Positions 35,891-47,257 of a stretch of DNA of 64,000 bases are shown here, piece by piece. The translations under genes were made by a program, and so were the position numbers. Origin of the DNA: Linum tenue (taxonomy: Eukaryota > Streptophyta > Magnoliopsida > Malpighiales > Linaceae). Within the stretch, counting starts at the first letter, position 1. Each line of letters starts with the position of its first letter. Location: the NCBI GenBank assembly GCA_946122785.1, contig CAMGYJ010000008.1, forward strand, positions 25,941,475 through 26,005,474, given 5' to 3'. Below the pieces are notes generated by a model. It saw only the letters and a program-made list of their open reading frames with translations, made no database searches and was not told the DNA's origin.

Positions 35891-36273
35891 TACTAGCCTA
35901 TGTGACCATAATAATAATAATAATAAATGTGACTCAAACATATCTTCATAGAACTTGTTTTTCTGATGTGTAGAACTAAACCTTGTTGGATATGAACATT
36001 TAGGAATTGTGGATGTGATCTTAGCCCGCCGCAATGACTCTCATGGAGGAGTACATGCGACAATAGTGGATGTTGCGTGGAAATTCCAGACTTTCCAAGG
36101 GAAGATTGAGCCAAATGTGCCACCATTGAAATTGGAGAAACTCCAAATGTGTTTCCAGCACTACCAGTCGAAGAAGCATTGGAGAGCCAAAGATTCGAGG
36201 AATACGAGTCAACAGACAAATGGAAAGATCCTTTGTCCGATGAATTTCATGTGAGATTTTCCTTCGGCCTGGG
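35891..36273 (+). other. unassigned, possible short coding remnant
   Basis: A frame at 36009-36254 reads DVILARRNDSHGG.. and another shifted frame reads VFPALPVEEALESQRFEEYE. I recognise neither. It sits between the end of duplication copy A and an inverted LTR. A (AAT) microsatellite lies near 35912. Confidence 0.3.
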
Positions 36274-37960
36274 TGTTAGAAGGAAATCGATATGAGAATC
36301 TGTGAATTAGGGATGAGAAGAATTTGAAAGAAATTGGGAATTAGAGAGAAAAAGATTAGGAATTGGGTTTTCAATGATATTCTACTTGTAATTCTGAAGT
36401 TGACGTTCTGACTATTTAAGCAGTAGTTCTGAAAAGTAAAACAGAATATAACAAGTATGCCACTCAGCCCAACCCGACTTCACTCGGCCTTATAAAACCC
36501 GTGCATTACATGGATTTCTATCGTTCCATCCCTCTCCAGAACCAACATTATCCTCAAGGTAGAAAGTCTGGTAGCCTTGCTAGATGGTCGCAGTATCCTC
36601 CCATGTCGCATCCTCTGAAGCCTAATGCCAACACACTATCAAGCGCCCCTACATCAACTTCCCTCCCATGCACATCCATCTCGTCTCCAAGACCTTCAAT
36701 GATTCCGACTCGGGATCGCCATTAGTTGTAACCGATGGCGCAACCATCTCCACTCGATTCGACACCCCTGTACCTCTTCAACAACAACAATTGGATGTCG
36801 AATGGATACGAGCTTCAGCTGGAAGCTTTAGATTCTAAGCCATCAGATTGATCTACTCTATCATACAGACTGAAGTAGCATGCCACCAACTTGTGGTAGG
36901 CCCTTTAAAACAACAACGCATGCCGATAGAGATGTAGCTTAAGCAGAACCATCACCCACAACAAAATATTCCTTGATCGCCATTAACTAGATTGGCCTTC
37001 ACCTAATCTACAGCTTCAACCCTCGCAGATAACCACCACTCAACAACATCTACGATACTGGTCCCACTGCGTTATAACACTAGGGATAGTGGCCTGCACC
37101 CATAAAGGCCTCGAAGGGGCCACCCGTATGGTCCTATGGTAAGCAGTATTACACCACAACTACGCCCATGACAACATTGCCAACCAGGTCCTCGGCTGGT
37201 GATGAGCAAAACACCAGAGATACTGCTCCAAGTGGTGGTTGACCACCTCTGTTTGTCCGGCTGTCTAGGGATGATATGTTGAACTCATTCTTACTGCGGT
37301 CTCTTGGCCACACCAAAAACATCCTGCCAGAAATGACTCAAGAAGAGAGTCTCGCCCACTCACAATCATTCGGGGAAACCCATGGTGGCATACTACCCCC
37401 ATCACGAACTGCTCAGCTACGGATTTGGTTATATACGGATGCGTTAGAGCCATTAAGTGAGCATACTTCATGAGTCGTTCCACTACAACAAATAACATTG
37501 TCTTAGTGCCTTACCACCCGAAGGAGGTAGTCCCACGATAAAGTCCATGCTGCTATCCTCCCAAACTCACTCTGGTACCGATAAGGTTTGCAGAAGACTA
37601 ACTGGTATCAACGTCGAGGACTTCACGCTATGGAACGTGTCGTAGGAAGCAACATATCGCTCACCTCCGATGGCATCTAGAGCCAACAAAAGTGTGCATA
37701 AATCTTCCCCAAGGTCCTCTCATAACCGGAATGCCCTCCTAATGGTGATTCATTGAACTCATGTGGGACTGTAGTAATCAAGGATGACCCTATAGGTAAT
37801 ATAATCGAATTGCGAAAGAACACCAGCCTATGCCAAAAGGTATAATGGCCAGGTTCCTCACTTATAACCCTCAGGCAACACTCATACATATAAGGACTAG
37901 TCTCTATGGTTGTCCGAACCCCGGAGCTCATGCCACAACTGGGGTACAAGGAAACTAATG
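36274..37960 (-). mobile_element. chromovirus 3' fragment, inverted
   Basis: On the minus strand there is an integrase zinc-site segment (about 37949-37677, ESPLGGHSGYERTLGKIYAHF), an integrase core piece (37498-37265, LFVVVERLMKYAHLMALTHPY, RMSSTYHP), a chromodomain remnant (about 36720-36560, LKVLETRWM.. and EDATWEDTAT), a purine tract, and a probable 3' LTR at 36274-36523 whose start (GATAGAAATCC) resembles that of the intron-6 chromovirus. Gag, protease and RT are missing. It is a related but separate copy in the opposite orientation. Confidence 0.7.
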
Positions 37961-39888
37961 TCGTGTAGCAGGCATCTCTTTAGGCATGTATGGGAGGCTT
38001 AGCTATCTTTCTATGCACGACTAAGGATGATGCTTGATTCTTAGATCATCGATATTGTATACTATGGTTATGGTTTGTAGAAGCCAATAACAATTAACAA
38101 TATGCTATCCTAACTTCCTTATTCTTCATTGATTAGGTTATGGCATAAACTGAAAGCACACATTAGCTAGTCAAATTTCTATGGCAAGAGGCGCATGCAC
38201 TGGTAGATAGGGAATCTTAATAGAAGATGCATTGAATCATGTTGATAGTGAGAATGCATGATCGTATAGAATTGCTAACTACACATTCCTTTCATTTCTT
38301 GCATCTTTGTTTATTTCTTTGTTGGATTAGTAGTTAGTGATCTCGCATAAGGGCAGCTCAAACCAATTAGTTTACTTTCTTGCATTGCATACTCGAACAC
38401 ATTAGGTTAGGTTTGAGTAGTTACTATCAAAAAGACCATGCGAAGCAAGATGGAAGAAAGATGGGCCGAAGAGCATCAAAGGATGAAGCAAGTGGCATAA
38501 ACTCCCCTCCACTAAGATACTCTCAACAAAGAGCTCGTATAATATAGGATTGTGAAGGAGTGGATCTAGAAGATACGAAGCTACAAAGAGAGAAGTATGG
38601 AGATTGCCTACTATTGAGGACATTGAGCTTGCAACTTCCTAAATGAAAGAAACCAAATCAATTCAAAACCTCCTAGGAGCATCGATGCTAGCATAAAAAA
38701 AGAAGGCCCAAAGCAATTGTTATAAGATGTTCAAATCATCTCCCGAAGATGATAAAGGAAGTTCCATTGAAGTGCGTGAAGGTTTTGAAGGGATCAAGGT
38801 ACAAGAAGGGCTTATGGAGCATAAATATTTTATGGAGAATGAAGGAGAGGAATATCATCGCAATGCTAACACATTAGGTGACAAAGAAGATGAAGAGATG
38901 GTGAAGATGTTGACCATGGAATGGAGTACCATCTCAAGGCCAAAGAGTTTAGAGAAGAAGAATATGAGTTTATAACTCATTCTTTTGGAGAAGAAGGCAA
39001 GAGACTACCTCAAGAAGATGTGAAACCTACTCACAACCTGGTGAAATTACTTTACAAGCCATGGAAGCCATGATCGAGCATCCCCAACCTATTGTGGAGC
39101 GTTAAGAAGAAGATCATATGATGATCAACTCACATGAAAAATATTTAAAGGCCAAGGCATATAAAGATGAAGATCAATTAATGGCCAAGGACTTTGATTA
39201 TTTTAATGATGATCTTACAACTTCTAAATAAGGAGAGGACGAGATCCGGCCCCTAGGAGTAGCAATGGACGAAGAAGGATGATCTATTGAAGAACTTACA
39301 CTAATCCAAACTTTCTTGGATTCGTAGAAACATGTTGAAGGCTTCACACCAGTCGAGGGGTTTGAAAACTTTCTACGCCTTGTTCAGTTAAAGTAGTCCA
39401 CCTACCAAGGCTTCCACCACTGGAAACATCCAGAAGGAAGAGTTTGAGTATGATGATCCTCTACACCTCTTATTTAAAGTTCAACAAAACCCCTATTTGA
39501 GCATTGAACAAGAGATTGCGGAGGATAAGTCAAACAATTGAAACATGAATAAATAAGGAAAGGAGTAACTAGAGAAGCAACCATCTCAACCTATTCATCC
39601 AAACAAGGAGCTTCAAGAGGAGCCACCTATAAAAAATACTAATGACCAGAGCAACATGGAATCTAATCAAGGAAAGGAGCAAGATGCCACTACTGTTCAA
39701 GAGATATTGGAGGAGTTCATAAAAAAAGATATATCATCTAGCTCAATATGAGACTTCAAGTCATACGCATAAAGATTACAACTCGAGTTGGAAGGAGAAA
39801 ATTGACGTAGACGGCAACTTTGAACTTAGAAAAGAAGAAACCCCTACATCATCCTCTATAACAATGGAAGAAGAGAAAGGAGTAGCAA
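37961..39888 (+). other. unidentified Glu/Lys-rich, heavily stopped region
   Basis: The plus strand encodes short frames rich in Glu, Lys and Met (for example 38727-38975, MFKSSPEDDKGSSIEVREGF.. HKYFMENEGEEYH), with many stops in between. Similar acidic phrases recur up to about 39850. This looks like one decayed long frame, perhaps a retroelement spacer or gag-like ORF, but no family motif is recognisable. Confidence 0.3.
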
Positions 39889-39896
39889 TCTCACCC

Positions 39897-40092
39897 AATG
39901 TAGTTAAAATCGCGCTTTAAAACTTAAAAAGTTACGATTTTACGTTTTTAGGTCACTAAAACGCTTCTCAACATAATCTCAGTTTTTATAACTTATGTAG
40001 TTAAAAACTTCGCTTTAAAACTTAAAAACTTACGATTTTACTCTTATAGATCACCAAAACGTTTCTATGTTGAAACTCGCTTTTGACTACAT
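39897..40092. mobile_element. small hAT-like MITE with internal duplication
   Basis: The left end is AATGTAGTTAAAATCGCG; the right end on the complement is AATGTAGTCAAAAGCGAG, or nearly so. The flanks TCTCACCC and TCTCACCT form an 8 bp duplication with one mismatch. The interior consists of two tandem units of about 100 bp sharing CTTTAAAACTTAAAAA.TTACGATTTTAC. Its ends resemble the 787 bp element at 19802 (CAATGCAGTCAAAGTCGGG), so the two are probably one family. Confidence 0.65.
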
Positions 40093-40135
40093 TCTCACCT
40101 ACTATGGATGAAGCTCTATGCATAGAAAAACACAA

Positions 40136-43100
40136 GGCACGGCAGCCGTGACGGCTGATGGAGGCCGAGCCACAACACCACCACAGTCGCCGAGGCGGAC
40201 CGCAGAGACAGAAGGTAGCGGAGCCTTGGCGGGAGACAACGGGCTTCCAGAGGAGCCGCCGGTCATCTCGCTACACTCAGTGGCGGGGAAATCCGCGCTG
40301 GGAATGATGCATTTCCGAGATCAGGTGGAAGGCCGACAAGCTATGACTCTGGTAGACAATGGCACGTCCTTGAACTTTGTCGTTGTGGAGTTCGTGAAGA
40401 TGTTGAGGCAGGAGGCAGCACTGGTGAACCAGATCATTTTCAAGGTCACCAATGGGGTGTGAGTAGGTATATAAGAGTATTACCTTCGATATTGATGGGT
40501 TGTAGATCACTACAGACTTGTACGTTGTGCCAATCAGAGGGTTCGACGTGATCCTAGGCATTTTGTGGTTGGGGAGTTTAGGTCCTGCTACCAGTGACTG
40601 GAGGAGCTTGACAATGCATTTTAAATGGAGGGATAAGGAGTGGACTTTGCAGGGTCTCATGATGGAAATGGGGCTGATATCCATCAGAGATTGAAATCCT
40701 GGAGGAGAGGCCGAATTGGCCGTTCTTTGCTGGCCGCTAGCCTAGATGGGGAAGCCGGTGATCAACGCCAAGCAGCGTATGGTGTTGGATCAGTAACCCG
40801 AGCTGTTCGAAGCCCCTACCACTCTTCCTCCAAATCGATAGGTTGATCTCCGGATTCAGTTAAAAGAGGGGGTCAAAGTAGTGAATGTCCGACTGTACCG
40901 TTATGGCAATTCGCAGAAGGAGGATAGCGAGAGGCAGGTGGCCGAGATGCTTGAGACCAGATTGATCCGGCCTAGTACCAGTCCTTTCTCCTTGCGGATG
41001 CTACTGGTTAAGAAGAAGTACATAACTTGGAGGTTCTGCCTCAATTATCGAGCTCTCAATGAAGCGTTAATGAAGGACAAGTTTCCCATTTCGACTATTG
41101 ATGACATGTTGGACGAGTTATATAGATCAACGTACTTCATCAAGTTGGATTTGAGAGTTGGGTATCATCATATTCGGATGTAGGAGGAGGATTAACATAA
41201 GATGAATTTTAGGACGAATAATGGATATTACGAGTACCTGGTGATACCTTTGGGGTTGGGTAATGCTCCATCCACCTTCCATGTGGCCATGAACGACGTA
41301 TTCCGACCTCTACTGGGACACTATCTTCTAGTTTTTTTTTATGACATTCTCATGTTGAACGATGTATTCTAATCATTACCAGGCAGTGTTTGAGATACTA
41401 CGGAAGCATCAGTACTACATTAAGGCTTCCAAATGCGCTTTTGGAGTTTAAGAAGTGGAGTATCTAGGACATATAGTAACACCACAAGGAGTACATATAG
41501 ATCTGTCCAAGGTACGGGCGATGGATGAGTGGCCGATAACGACCAATGTGACAGAATTGAAAGGGTTCTTGGGCTTAACAGGCTACTACAGGAAGTTCGT
41601 ATAGGGTTATAACATCATTGTCAAGCCACTAACGAACTTGTTAAAGAAAAGAGGGTTCGAGTGGACCCCAACGACGGATTCTTTATTTTAGGAACTAAAG
41701 CGGGCTATGACCACCACCCCGACTTTAGTAATGCCGGACTTCTCCAATCCTTTTTTTTTTGTAGAAATTCTCCAATCCTTTTGTGATTGAGGGTGATGCA
41801 TTAGGAAAGGGAATTGGAGCGGTGTTGTCTCAGCGCTGGCACCCTATCGCCTTTATGAATCGGACTTCGGCGTCGACCAAGTATGTATGTTAGACTTATC
41901 ATAAGGAGATGCAGGCTATCATTTCACCAGTATAGACACGGAGGCCCTATTTACTGGGGCATAAGTTCCACATCTACACGGATCATTAGAGCCTGAAGCA
42001 TCTCCTGGGGTAGAAGGTATCTACTCCAGATCAGCACAAGTGGCTCTCGAAGTTGCTCGGGTATGACTACGAGATTCACCACTTCCCTGGCCCCACCAAC
42101 GTGGTGGCAGATGGTCTATCACGGAGTTAGGGTGGCGAGGTGTTGACTGTGGTGACAGGCCCGGTACCCTAATTTTTGGATGAGCCGCGTACTCTCACAG
42201 AGTTTGATCCTTAGCTGCAAGAATGCCGAAACATTGTAGTGAGCGTTGAGCTAGTCAAATACCTCTTACGCGAAGGTCAGGTGTCATTCAATGGGTGTTT
42301 GGTCCTTCCGCCTGGATCATCGTTGGTCACTACAATTCTGCAGGAGTCCCATGATTCATCATTTGGCAGGCATACTAGGGTGGAGTTGTCGTTTCGTAGG
42401 TTCATGACACATTTTTATTGGCGCAAGATGGGTCAAGCGGTGAAGGACTATGTGGCTTCCTGCGATACATGCCAGAGGGTGAAGGCATCTCAGGTGAGAC
42501 CAGCTGGGCTTCTGCATCCATTACAAGTGCTAGAGCGGGAATCAAAGGACATTAACATGGACTTCCTTAAGGGGTTACCACCATCCGGGGAGGCGGTGTT
42601 GTTTGTGGTAGTAGATTTCTGGCAGAAGGTGTTTAATATGGTACATACTGCACTCCGGATGAGCTCGACATATTATCCTCAAACAGAACAGCAGACAGAG
42701 GTGATAAATCGACATTTGGAGCAATATCTCCTTTGTTTCTCACATCAGCAGTCGAAGAGTTGGTTGGCCATGGCCTCATGGGCATAACTATGATATAACA
42801 CCACCTACCATCATGACGACACTTTTCGAGGTGCTATTCGGCCAAGCGCCTCCTTCATTGGTGCGTTACCGTGATGGCACCAGTATGGTTGATGCAATAG
42901 ACACGTGGTTGGGTGCTAGAGACGAGGCTTTGGAGTAGTTGAAGACTAATTTGGCCACGGCCAATAATCTGATGAAGCAGTTGGTAGACTCGGGCATGAG
43001 AGAGGAGGAGTTTGAGGTTGGTGACTTAGTGCTACTTCAACTGCACCCTTACCGGTAGGCTTTAATGTTGAGGAGAGCCTACCAGAAGCTTGTCGTGCGG

Positions 43101-43814
43101 TTATTCACCCCCTATGAGGTTCTGCAGAAGGTAAATCCAGTATCTTACCCATTGTAGTTACCGATAGATGCTTGCATTCATCTGGCATTCTATATATCTT
43201 ACCCATTGCAGTTACCGATAGATGCTTGCATTCATCTGGCATTCTATATATCTATGTTGAAGCGATATAGAGGCCATGCGGATCAGGTGGAGACTATAAC
43301 ACCTCTGGTCAATGCGGATGGAGACTTGGAGTTGACACCTTTGAAGGTGTTGGAGACACGATGGAGTAAGAAATGAGGACGCTTGGTAGAAGAGAGTCTA
43401 GTCATATGAAAACATGTCGAGCCGGAGGCCGCGACTTGGGAGGAGACATTAGCACTTTAGCAAAGGTACCCCACCTTCGGCCTTGAGGGAAAGTTTGATT
43501 CTGAAGAGTGAGGGGATGATAGAAACCCGTTAGAGCGGATGAGATGAACGAGGCGGGTTTTGCCGAGGGGCCGGGTTTGCTAGTGGCATATTTGTTATTT
43601 TGTATTTTTTTAAGAACTCCTACTTAAGGGTTGATAATAGTACTTTTAGATTATGGAATTATTATTATTATTATTGTTATTATTATTATTATTATCAATA
43701 AACTATCAAATCCCTAATCTCATTTATCTCTCGTTCTTCCCCAATTCTCCCAAATCCCTAATTTCTTCTCTTCTCAATCCCTAAATCCCCAAGTGGGAAT
43801 TCTAGTTTATATCA
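40136..43814 (+). pseudogene. chromovirus pol and 3' LTR, copy B
   Basis: There is no 5' LTR. Protease frame 40136-40462 again reads VDNGTSLNF. The RT frame starts at about 40860 (NVRLYRYGNSQKED, LIRPSTSPFSLRMLLVKKK, YFIKLDLRVGYHHIRM) and then breaks. Integrase 42239-42787 has zinc-site (GRHTRVELSF, SCDTCQRVKASQVRP) and core remnants with an internal deletion. The chromodomain remnant is 43260-43510 (LKVLETRWSKK). The 3' LTR 43517-43814 begins TGATAGAAACCCG, ends TTTATATCA and holds an expanded (ATT) tract. It is not functional. Confidence 0.82.
43145..43252 (+). repeat. 54 bp tandem repeat in copy B
   Basis: CTTACCCATTGYAGTTACCG followed by ATAGATGCTTGCATTCATC and GGCATTCTATATAT occurs twice back to back, with one difference visible. 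Copy A has a single unit. Confidence 0.85.
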
Positions 43815-44805
43815 TTTTTTTTACAATGTCAGTAGGTGTGTCAGTATAAGTGTGATCCATGATCTTAGTTGTTGCACACATATAATACCGGTACTTATAT
43901 AAAATCCAGCATATACATTTACGAATAAAAACGTTAGCCTGCTCAATTCAATGTGTTGATGTCTGCTTCTTTATTAGTAGGGTTGTCCAATTGTTGTGTC
44001 TTGATTCTCGGTTTATGTTGACATGTAATCATTAGCAAACACTTATTACTCTTTGATGTAAAAGTTCAAGGGATATATTTGTTAGATCCGTGTTGAAAAT
44101 TCCTCTTTTTATTATTATCGACAATTTCCTTCATTTGTCTTACCACTAATTAGCGGTCCATTGCTACAATGACAATATGTGTAAGCGTTAATATAAGTAT
44201 GACTCATGATCTCAATAGTTTCATACATGTATCGGTGGTAGTTATATAAATGTCATCATATACATTTACGGACATGATGTTAGCTCGTTTAATTCAATGT
44301 ATGTTGATTACGGCTCCTGTATTATAGGCTGTCGAATGTTTATGTAACGATTCTAGATTTATGTTGACATGTAACCATTAGCAAACACTTACTACTCTTT
44401 GATGTAAAAGTTAAACATATTTGCCAAGTTTCTATGTTTTTTTAAGGTAACATATTTGTCAAGTTAAATGCATAAAATCTTTGTTAGATCCATGTCAAAA
44501 ATTCCATTCTTTTTTATCATTATTGAAAACTCCCTTCATTTATCCTACCACTAATTATCAGCCCATAAGAAATAGTTGTGGGTTGGGGTTTCAGTTTATT
44601 AGGAAAAAAAAATCTACAGCTAGGATTCCGATGAATTAAATCTATTTGTGCATATTGACATTACTGTCCCGCATAAAATTGAGGGTTGCTTTCGGGTGGC
44701 TGATGTGGCAAAATTCGTATTTAGACTCTTCTATATATTTATGGGTGGATCTTCATATTTTCTTTATAAATTTCTAAATGTATTACGTTTGGCCATTATT
44801 TTCAA

Positions 44806-45297
44806 GGCTTTCATAGCGACAGGAGACCATACTCTAGTTTTCCAACCACATAAAATAGATTGGACCCCACAGGATGAATTTCATGAACTTAGCTGTGCTT
44901 TGGCTATTCTAGCCTCAAAATCAGTAAGCATTTTCAGTCGTGTATTGTATTTTATATACTTATTGCTCTAATCGAAGATTGTGTACTAACCTCTTAATTT
45001 GATTTGATTTCTCAACTTGCAGGCAGAGGCAATTGGTGTGGTGGAGGATGACAGGGTGTCAGCAGCAGCAAGTTACCTAAGGAGCACCCTTGGTGATACA
45101 GGAGTCGAGCATCTGATGACTTACTTTGGTACTTTTCTTAATCTTTAGTTTTCTTTTAAACTCATTATCCTATCACCAGTTAATTGTTCTTTCTTTCTCT
45201 GATTTGTTTTCTATGCTCAACAGGTAAGCTACACGCGGAACAAATTATTGAATTGGTCCATGAGTCAGATCTACATCAGGACTTAGAAGATGATTGA
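44806..45297 (+). pseudogene. duplicated exons 7-9 of the LETM1-like gene
   Basis: Exon equivalents are 44806-44923, 45023-45128 and 45224-45297. All three are free of stops, with intact donors, and the final frame ends HQDLEDD as in copy A. Exon 8 is 9 nt longer than in copy A (AEAIGVVEDD for VGVVEDD). The acceptor of exon 7 is changed from CAG|G to CAA|G. The next AG, one base later, would shift the frame into an early TAG. No upstream exons 1-6 accompany it. It could only be used as an alternative 3' end of the gene at 27074, and the damaged acceptor argues against that. Confidence 0.75.
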
Positions 45298-46016
45298 GTA
45301 CATGAGCAATCATTAAGTTTTAAGTATTACTTCGAGTAGTTTTTGGAACCATCTACTTGACCGTAGTTCTTTGCATGCTTCCCGGGAGATGAGTTGTCTG
45401 ATTGAGAGTCATATACTGAGGATGCTAAAATTGTCATGGAATGGAAATGATTGAACTTATAATTTGAACCATTGAAAACGAGTTTATGAGATGAACTTCA
45501 TCTTTGAATGTTTATGAAGTGCATTAATTCAATCCTAACAAAGGCTAATGGTATAGTGAGCAATGTCCTGACAAATATCTCAATCGAATCCAATTCTTTG
45601 AGGTTTCCTTAAATCCGTAGAACTTCGGCTGTTCTTCGTTGGATTGGCACAATTTTCACCTAGGCCTCCAGTTGTTGCAAGCCAAGGTCATCCAATACAG
45701 AGCACTATAGAAGTTTTGGTGCTCATTGTTTGTACGTGGATGTTAAGTATTGTTCAGAGCTTTATACTACCTCTCATTAGTGTATCACAAACTTGGTCAG
45801 TGGTGGAACTCGGGGCTTATGATAAAGTGGTGATTGTTTTGTAGTCTCGTGTGGTAAGAAAACTTGTTTGCTTGGGAAAGTGGTTTCTATTTGCGTCTTC
45901 TATAATCTTAACTATGCTTCTTTTGAATTGTGCTAATAAACGACTCAATCAGCGAACAATGGCTTGGTTCAATATGAAGTTTAAAAATTCGAATATCTTA
46001 ATGATTAACTACTAAA

Positions 46017-46198
46017 CTATTTTCTGCTTTCTTTCTGCTTTTGCTTAAAACAACAATCACTTGACTTAGTTGGCTAGATAACAGATAATCACTGAGTAGG
46101 CAGTAGATCTAGACCCCGGGTTGATAATAGAACTTTCCACTTTACTGCATTCCCGGACTGCGATTATACTTGGTCGCAGTTTGGGTGTTGTGTTTTAG
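46017..46198 (+). mobile_element. Athila-type LTR 3' fragment, plus orientation
   Basis: This matches the last 180 bases of the inverted-repeat arm at 53040-53215: GGCAGTAGATCTAGACCCCGGGTTG, shown here only as GGCAGTAGATCTAGACCC, and CTTGGTCG.AGTTTGG.TGTTGTGTTTTAG. It lacks the terminal GCGTGTCA. Its orientation is opposite to that expected for the 3' LTR of the minus-strand element to its right. Confidence 0.75.
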
Positions 46199-46296
46199 AG
46201 CATCAACAATCTAAAGGAAAAAGACAAAAAGAAATAAAAAAGAACATGGAGTCCCAGTCTGGAAAAGAAATGAAGTACAGAACGCGCCACTCGCCA

Positions 46297-47253
46297 CTAG
46301 AACACATAGCCACCATCGTCGGTTGGTGGGGGGTAGTCGTCCTCATGCCCCGGTGACTGCACGAATGGGTAGTGGACTGAGTTCGGATCCAGGCCCAGGT
46401 AGGACATTATGTAGTGCTGGCCGCGGTCCCTCTCACGATTGAGTCGGGTGTGAATGCTCTCCTGGACGGCCAGAATGTGCTCGTTCTACTGAGCAATGGC
46501 TGTCAACTGGCAGCAATGGAGACCGCGGGGGTGTAAGATCCGGGGACTGGGTGCGGCGAACAGGACGGCGGGGGCCACGGCGCCCCCCAGCAGCGATCGA
46601 TTCTGGCCGGTCGTCCCCGGCAGGATCAGGCACTGGCGGTCGAGGGAGACCCGCAATCCATGCCAAATGCCCCTCCCGCGCAAATAGGTGTTGTTGTCCG
46701 AGGGTAGCCTCACTGAATGGGATAGTTGCGCGGACCAAGGTCATCCTAGTAGTGTCGACACCGTAGTAGCGGGCCAGGGCGGTGATCACCGGGCCACAGA
46801 CAAGGTTGCGATCCTGGCTGGCGCAAGCCTTAGTGAAAGTGCAGGCGATGACAGAGCCTAGCTCGATAGTGTCTTCCGCCCTACCCATCGCATGCATGAA
46901 GTATAAGGTCCGGAGGGTGACCCGATTGGCCGAGCCCCGACTAGGATTGTAGGACTGGGTGAGCAGGTGGTTGAGGATCCGCCACTCCGGACGGAGTAGA
47001 GTGGCCCCCGTCGGACTGGCGATGTACCGCTCATTCGCGTACTCCAGGAGGCAAATGCGCTCGAAGTAGGTGTGGTCGCCAAATATGGTGGGATCGGTCA
47101 CCTCCACGATCAAAGGATGCTCACTAGGGTGAGGGGAGGTGAGGCGAAGTGCAGTGGCCAACTCCCAGTAGCTGATGGAGTGCTCTACCCCGCCGAGTGT
47201 GAAATGAATCGCATCTGCATGGTCGGCTGACCTCCTCTGTGAGTGAGAAAAGG
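46297..47253 (-). pseudogene. ATHILA ORF-1-like / plant-transposon domain
   Basis: The frame directly continues the RNase H frame after one in-frame stop near 47258. It reads IHFTLGGVEHSISYWELATA, then YERICLLEYANERYIASPTG, WRILNHLLTQSYNPSRGSAN, LRTLYFMHAMGR and ITALARYYGVD. This pattern matches the ATHILA ORF-1 type family found in many plant retroelements; its function is not established. After a Pro/Arg-rich tail the frame shifts near 46435 and continues (RERDRGQHYIMSYLGLDP) to a stop at 46297. Confidence 0.6.
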
Positions 47254-47257
47254 AGGC

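Larger units (their letters stand above)
40136..46012 (+). repeat. segmental duplication, copy B
   Basis: This is the direct-orientation counterpart of copy A. It starts abruptly within the chromovirus protease leader (GGCACGGCAGCCGTGA), right after unrelated sequence. It ends near 46012, where an Athila-type LTR fragment begins. It lacks both copy A MITEs, has a deletion within the integrase core near 42615, a small insertion with T11 at about 41750, and a 54 bp tandem repeat at 43145-43252. Confidence 0.88.
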
